Below are positions 58,597 to 64,000 of a stretch of DNA of 64,000 nucleotides, one piece after another. Made by a program: the position numbers and the translations under genes. Source of the stretch: Isoetes taiwanensis (lineage: Eukaryota; Streptophyta; Lycopodiopsida; Isoetales; Isoetaceae); assembly GCA_021234155.1 (NCBI GenBank), contig JAJEKV010000006.1:8647003-8711002 (forward strand), written 5' to 3'. The first letter of the stretch is position 1. Each line of letters begins with the position of its first letter. The notes beneath the pieces are model-generated. The model was not told the origin of the DNA. It did not search any database and saw only the letters and a program-made list of their open reading frames with translations.

Positions 58597-60881
58597 TATG
58601 GTACGTTTTTCTTAGCACTCATTTATTTGAGTCACATAAAGAGTGCAGTTATTTAGATTCACAAAGGAAGTCAACAAGGTATGCCCTCTTCATCTTTCAT
58701 ATACTTTGTTTGGTCATATTTTTATTTAATATAGCGCTTTTGCTTAATCTTCCTCTAGACAGGTCACGTAGAAAAATTATAAGGAAGTGGATTTGAAATA
58801 AGGTATGTCCTCTCTGCCCATGCAAGAGAATGATAAGGATATGGACTTCCAATCAGGTATGTCCTCTTTGCCTTTCATGGATACCACCATCTGCCCGTAC
58901 GATACATAGTGTGCTGTCGGATAACCATGAGATTCCCCTTATCCATAATTTGTCAAACTGGTAAAAATAGATGTATACAAGTTACGCACCGACGGGGTGG
59001 TGCAAAGTGGAGCAGGCGCAAGTTTGCTGTTTTCATAATGGCTTGGGCATAGTTGTGTTATCCTTTAACATGCCTGTCAACCAACTTTGAATTGTTAGAG
59101 TCACATAACAAATAAAATGAAGCAATGTAAATGAACAATGCACTTTCTTTTTTGTCTTCTTTCTTTTTGAAACACTATTACGACGACATAGATCAAGCAC
59201 ATCCATATAAGTATACTCATTCGTTGCCAAGGTTGTGGTTTGATGTTCTCATCAGATCAAGCACATCCATATAAGTATACTCATTCGTTGCCAAGGTTGT
59301 GGTTTGAAGTTCTCATCATGGGTTTGACATAATTGTTATTTTTTAATGTATTGATCGACCAATTTTGATGTTTTCAAATGACTTGCAGTGTAGATAGCGT
59401 CATTCATGCGAAGCAAATGTAATAACACACTTGCTAGATCCTGAGAAACAAATGTAACAACATACTTGCTAGATCCTGAGTTGCAAATCCTACATTTATC
59501 ATTTGTTTATTCATTGTGGCATTATGATAATTAGTAGCGTCATTTTCTTCCATATAGTATGGCATCATGATCATTAGTACCAATGGTTTACCTAGCAAAC
59601 AAATACTCATTCTAGCATGTAAACTTGTTGCAGCATGATCTTGATTAAGAATATTTTCTAGCATTAAAAAGGATCAACTAACCTTGCGTGAGCACTAGCT
59701 TGGTGAACACTATGAATGAGCACTAGCTTGAACACTAGTTGTGTATATTTGTGGAGTTATAAGAGAAAATATGGCCAATGGGTTGTTGAAATAGGAATTA
59801 ATTATTGCAAGAAAACACGACAGTTCAGGTCGTAAACTACAAATTAAATTAACACCAATGAAAATCAAGACAAACATAAGGCATTGATGTTGCATCTACC
59901 TCAGACACCTCTGAAATAAGTGAAAGATTCTTAAAATTACATGAGTAAGTTTGGAGGCTGAAGCACATGAAGACCACCGTCTAGAGAATGCATTTCAAAT
60001 GCATTCATGCCAAATTGCAATATGCATTATGCAAAACAGCATTATAAAGAAATGTAGAGGCTTGATATAACAGAAGTACCTTAGTAGGGTTTCAAGATGC
60101 CTAACAGAAAACAATTACTATGTGCTAAATGGTGAAACTATAAAATATTAGATCCCATGTTGCATTCATCCCTATGCAAAGCTACGCTTTTTAGAACATG
60201 AAGGCCATCTTGTAAAATTAAACTGGGCAAAGCCTTCAATGTTCTCAGATTTAGCCCTTGCTTTTACAGGCGATTCATTTGCATTTCTAGGAGGTGTGAC
60301 CAGGATGCCTAATAGCGGGTATAAAGATAATAGTTGTCTCATATTTTAATTAATATTTTACCTAGCTGTATGCGAATGGGGACATTGTAAAATCAATAAA
60401 CAATTACGATGCACCTACGTTTTGGGCAAGTGGTTAGTTAGCATCTCCAGCCATGCAATAAGATCCAGCTATCCATTCTCAATTTGGAGAGAATGTGTGA
60501 ATATACATACCTAGTTTCTTTCCCATGTTTCCAATATCTTCAATATGTCGGCCGTATCTTCAATGCCTGCATTGCCAGTGCATACAATAGACTATGTATA
60601 TTTGGCTCATTGAACATGAGCTTCTCCTGCCATTATTTAAGTAGGAATGTTCTTAAGAAGACTTCCAGGAAACACAATAATCATGCCAATTTATGTGTTC
60701 CGTGCTTTAAGTAGCTCAATGCCACGAACAGACTGAATACAAAGCCAATACAAATATGCTAGAGTACGCAACACTTACATAGAATTCGCTTCCACGATCT
60801 CGACAATTCCACATGAAGGCATTTGTAATGCAAGAATAAGAAGTCAAGATTTATGGCACTGCAACGAAATATTACTATTAC
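58597..60881. other. Anonymous sequence with a 64-bp tandem duplication
   Basis: No gene is supported. Bases 59191-59254 and 59255-59318 are a near-perfect duplication (GATCAAGCACATCCATATAA; ATTCGTTGCCAAGGTTGTGG). A phrase GGGGTGGTGCAAAGTGGAGC near 58994, beside a small GCACC/GGTGC hairpin, resembles one at about 41065 and could belong to Helitron 3' sequence; no CTRR end confirms it. Confidence 0.45.
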
Positions 60882-60971
60882 CTTGGTGCTTCTAACTAAG
60901 ACAAATTGACGAGGATACCAAGGTTTGTTGCCAGATGAGACAACACTTGCTGAAGGGATCTTCCGAAACAT
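60882..60971 (-). CDS. Possible 30-codon coding exon
   Basis: The segment is preceded by a TTCTGCAG acceptor and followed by an AAG-GTAATA donor, and reads MFRKIPSASVVSSGNKPWYP then RQFVLVRSTK without stops. Length 90, so phase 0 to 0. The protein family is not recognised. Other weak candidates on this strand include LSFKIWAFKQTEVCLACSWT near 61690, followed by a GTAAGT donor. If real, a multi-exon gene of unknown function occupies about 60.8-62.4 kb. Confidence 0.3.
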
Positions 60972-63353
60972 CTGCAGAATCTCATAGCTAGAAATAATGG
61001 CAGGAGAGAATATTTGAACTTGGCATTGCCTTGAAATTTTTAAGCACTTGGGCTCTATTTACCTGTGCGAACTTTATCATTTCCAGTGCAGTAAACCAAG
61101 ATCTCCAAGAAATGTACATGATTGAAGCAATATCCAACAATACAAAGAAAATCAAAATGCTACTCTAATAGCTTGGAAGCATACTAATTCCATTGCCGGC
61201 AGAAAAAATGGCAAGTCGATTTTGCAAACACTGCTACAAAAATGCTGGAAGAACCCCTGCATATGCAAAGAAAGAACTTGAAAATACAAAATAGAAGCAA
61301 TTTGGCAGCAGTAAGTTCACTTACCAAACGCAGCCACCATATCCTGACCTTCCTGTACATGCAATAATTGTAAAACGAGGGTCTTAGACGAAGAGCCTCT
61401 CAATGGTTCCTCCTCCTGTTATAAACTTCAACGCTTCAATTTGCCAATGCTGCATTTAAGCAAAAATACAATACAAACGGCTTCAAAAGCCTCAAAACTA
61501 AACATTAAACAAAGCATGGGATTCTAAGCATGACTTCTACTGTCAAGGGGCCAGCATGTTCGGAAAATACAGTATCTAATGTACTATTTTGTGTGTTCTG
61601 CCCACCTTTTAAGCTTAGATCCCATTCTTTCATTACAACTATTATTAACTTACCATTCAAGGTCCATGAACAAGCCAGGCACACTTCAGTCTGCTTGAAT
61701 GCCCAAATTTTGAAAGACAGCAGTACCTCTTTGCTGCATAATCTCAAACTCAATGTGTACATAGTTTCTGCCGAGTTCGAGCAGCAATACCAAGTGCAAA
61801 TTGTATGAAACTTGCTTGCTCATCAAGCCATACTGTCATTCCAACAATGTGAATTGTGCAATGTGATGCTCTACCACAATGGAAACATTATGATGATGAC
61901 CACAGGATATACAATTAATGCACTATAAGGTAGTCCCTTTGCACTGTTGCTTTATCAAAAGCTCTGCATGCATTCCTACACGCTTGCACCTGCCATATAT
62001 ATAAAGTAAGTGAATGCAGACGATATTCTTACATATTCGCCCCTGCGACAAAAAGCATGACATTGTTGCCCTCTGATAAGAGAGCTTTGTTAGCACATAC
62101 TTCTAGTTCTTTCTACTCTTAAATCGCAGCATGATTATACTTTTGTCAATCTCTGCTTGCATCCACGCCAGGCACATATCCAATTGTGTGCATCCCACTC
62201 TCAAAATTGTTCCATAGGATCTAAGAAAAGTTGCAAATAAATTTGAAACCACTTTCCTTGCAATTGGCCGATCATGCAGCTGCAGTGTTGGAAAATTTTC
62301 CGGTTCTTTTCCTATCAACCTGATATGGTCAAAATTTGGATACGGATCAAAGACCGAAGTCAACAGAAATCAAAGATGGTATTGACAAACTTGAGGAAGT
62401 GAAGTTGCTACATTGAGTATCAATAAAAACTGATGTATCCATGACTTAATCAGCACGTATTTTCTTCCAAACTCCTGCAGATGACATTCTAGAGAGAAAA
62501 GAGAAGTCCATGCCAACCTCACAGAAAACAGACCCCACACAGAATCTCCCTCTCATAGAAATAATTCTTGATACCCATAGGCCTACTTATTTCCAACAAT
62601 ACCCCTCACAAGTGTCTAAATTTATCAATCTCAATCTTGACAGCTACGATATGTAATGGATCCACATGCGGATATTCCTTGATTAAGTTCTACAAAATAT
62701 GGACCATGGGAGAACACAAGCAAGGTCTTGGTACTTCCAGGTTGCATGGAAATGCAAATATGAAATTCGAGTTTGGATCAAAGCAGTGGTTGGTATGCCT
62801 CAGTATCAAGTCCAAAAAGCACACACTTAAAGAATTATCTTCAATTCAAATTAGTATAAAAAGACACAAGATGTTTGTGGTTTTGGTCAATACTTCCCAA
62901 ACTCTGTAAGAGGGAAACTCAATGCTGCTCTGTGATTGCATGTTTACAGGGAATGGTGAAGGTATTACTTGCCCAATATAACCCAAGGCCCACATATGAA
63001 GCAGTCCTGCTTACGTTTTCTGCAACTAGGAGTCTTTCTTGACTGGTTAAGCCCCGTGTTGCTGAAAATGTCATTTTGATCTATTGAGACTCGGCTGTAA
63101 TCATCATAATCTACCGATCTGCAAGATGGTTATTCGACCATCAAATACCGGATTCCTTAGAGACTTTAAAAGCATAAGGCTAACCTTGCAATAAATGTTT
63201 ACAATATGACCATATTGATTGCCAAAGTGAAACACCGTAATGATCATTGAGATACCTTCAAAATAAGAGAATAAAGCCTATCATTTACTCTGTAATACCC
63301 AATGCAACATCACTCTCCTCTAGTATCTCTTCTGAGCATAAAGGAATTGTCTT
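60972..63353. other. Sequence possibly containing further exons
   Basis: Minus-strand pieces at 61505-61762 and 62103-62363 are longer than chance would suggest and have GT/AG neighbours. I cannot link them into a gene or name a family. No repeats or mobile elements are evident here. Confidence 0.3.
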
Positions 63354-63999
63354 TCAAAAATGGAAACTGCACTCGACTTTATCATTCTGAGTGCAAATAG
63401 AAGCATAGTGGGTAAGGGATGGTTCAAACAGGAGGAACCTCCAACAGTTTAGACATGGGACATCTATTTTGCTAAAAGAGATTGCCTGTGCATGTGGATG
63501 GATTGGAAGGTCTGTAACCTTTTTTAAAGAGAGATGTATAGTCTTTGACTCCATTAAGTGCAAACTAAAACACTTCAAGGATTCTCCACTGATTCCCCTC
63601 CCTGTAACCTTCACATATGCCTCTTTAAAGGTCCACAGCTGCAAGAAATTTTTTTGTTGCTCATCAGAATCATCAAATTCTTGTAACCAAGAGACTTCAT
63701 CTGGAGAGAACCTACGCTTTGCCAACTTCATAGACCCCGAACTTAGTTTGCGGATGCAGTTGACACGCCACAGGTTAAGAGGGAACTTATATGTGAGATA
63801 TTGAAGCAAAGTGATGGAGCATTCTGTTGCTTCTGCCTGGTTTTCCAAACTTATTTTTTATGAAGGTCAAAGAAGTTGGGTCTGCAAGTCCATTGGTATA
63901 TCTTGCCAGGGTAGTCCTCACTAGAACACGGGCAAGAAGGCGCTGCTTCCTTATTGTGTCAGTGCTGGCGTGGTGCACAAATGCCCTCTCATCTGGACC
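63354..63999 (-). pseudogene. 4'-phosphopantetheinyl transferase pseudogene, partial at window edge
   Basis: Similarity is to eukaryotic Sfp/AASDHPPT-type transferases, which move phosphopantetheine from CoA onto carrier proteins. From the edge: GPDERAFV, KQRLLARVLVRTTLARYTNG and FIKNKFGKPG in one frame (to about 63835). In a second frame: SLCFNISHISSLLTCGVSTA, the conserved FN(V/I)SH box. In a third: KLAKRRFSPDEVSWL, then the catalytic LWTFKEAYVKVTGRGIS and a C-terminal HYASIC. Two frame changes are needed, and the roughly 20-residue stretch that should carry the metal-binding GxDxE is missing. No introns appear although plant homologues usually have them, so a decayed, possibly retrocopied gene is likely. 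The 5' end lies outside the window. Confidence 0.75.
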
Positions 64000-64000
64000 G

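Overview
The window looks like nuclear DNA of a land plant with a large, repeat-rich genome, most likely a fern or another non-seed plant. Only a few host-type genes are visible: a proline-rich cell-wall protein gene, one or two multi-exon genes of unknown function, and a decayed phosphopantetheinyl transferase at the right edge. Introns, where visible, are short (70-80 bp) with GT/AG borders. Nothing looks prokaryotic: there are no operons, rRNA or CRISPR arrays. The species call is inference.

Layout. 1-10.2 kb: four alternating copies of one long non-coding repeat, forming two giant imperfect palindromes. One copy is split by a non-autonomous hAT element with an 8-bp target duplication, another by a 5'-truncated LINE with a 13-bp target duplication. 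11.4-15.7 kb: two more LINEs, one carrying a fossil LTR fragment. 17-20 kb: a SINE-like repeat and a foldback element. 20.25-27.04 kb: a possible 6.8-kb terminal-inverted-repeat element holding two unrecognised gene loci on the minus strand and dense arrays of short palindromes. 29.9 kb: a second SINE-like copy. 30.5-31.6 kb: the cell-wall protein gene with its TATA box. 33.9-35.8 kb: a 0.93-kb tandem duplication. 36.0-40.5 kb: a small inverted-repeat element next to the gag end and one LTR of a fossil Ty3/gypsy element, inserted into a LINE. 41-45.8 kb: degenerate minisatellites, a LINE 3' end and a 68-70 bp satellite between direct repeats. 46-49.7 kb: an almost full-length LINE. 50.6-52.1 kb: a second foldback copy and a LINE ORF1 fragment. 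52.2-58.6 kb: two long AG microsatellites and a decayed Helitron with recognisable Rep and helicase regions. 58.6-64 kb: mostly anonymous sequence, then the transferase pseudogene.

The genes do not form a pathway. Three patterns stand out. (1) Four LINE 3' ends of one clade share a short terminal hairpin, with a base-pair-preserving change, but each ends in a different microsatellite. (2) One half-site is used in both convergent and divergent palindromes around the two unknown loci at 20-27 kb. (3) Foldback structures recur at several scales (two giant palindromes, two copies of a 0.6-0.8 kb foldback family, a 0.55-kb foldback nested in the hAT element). All assignments come from reading the sequence; no database search or alignment program was run.
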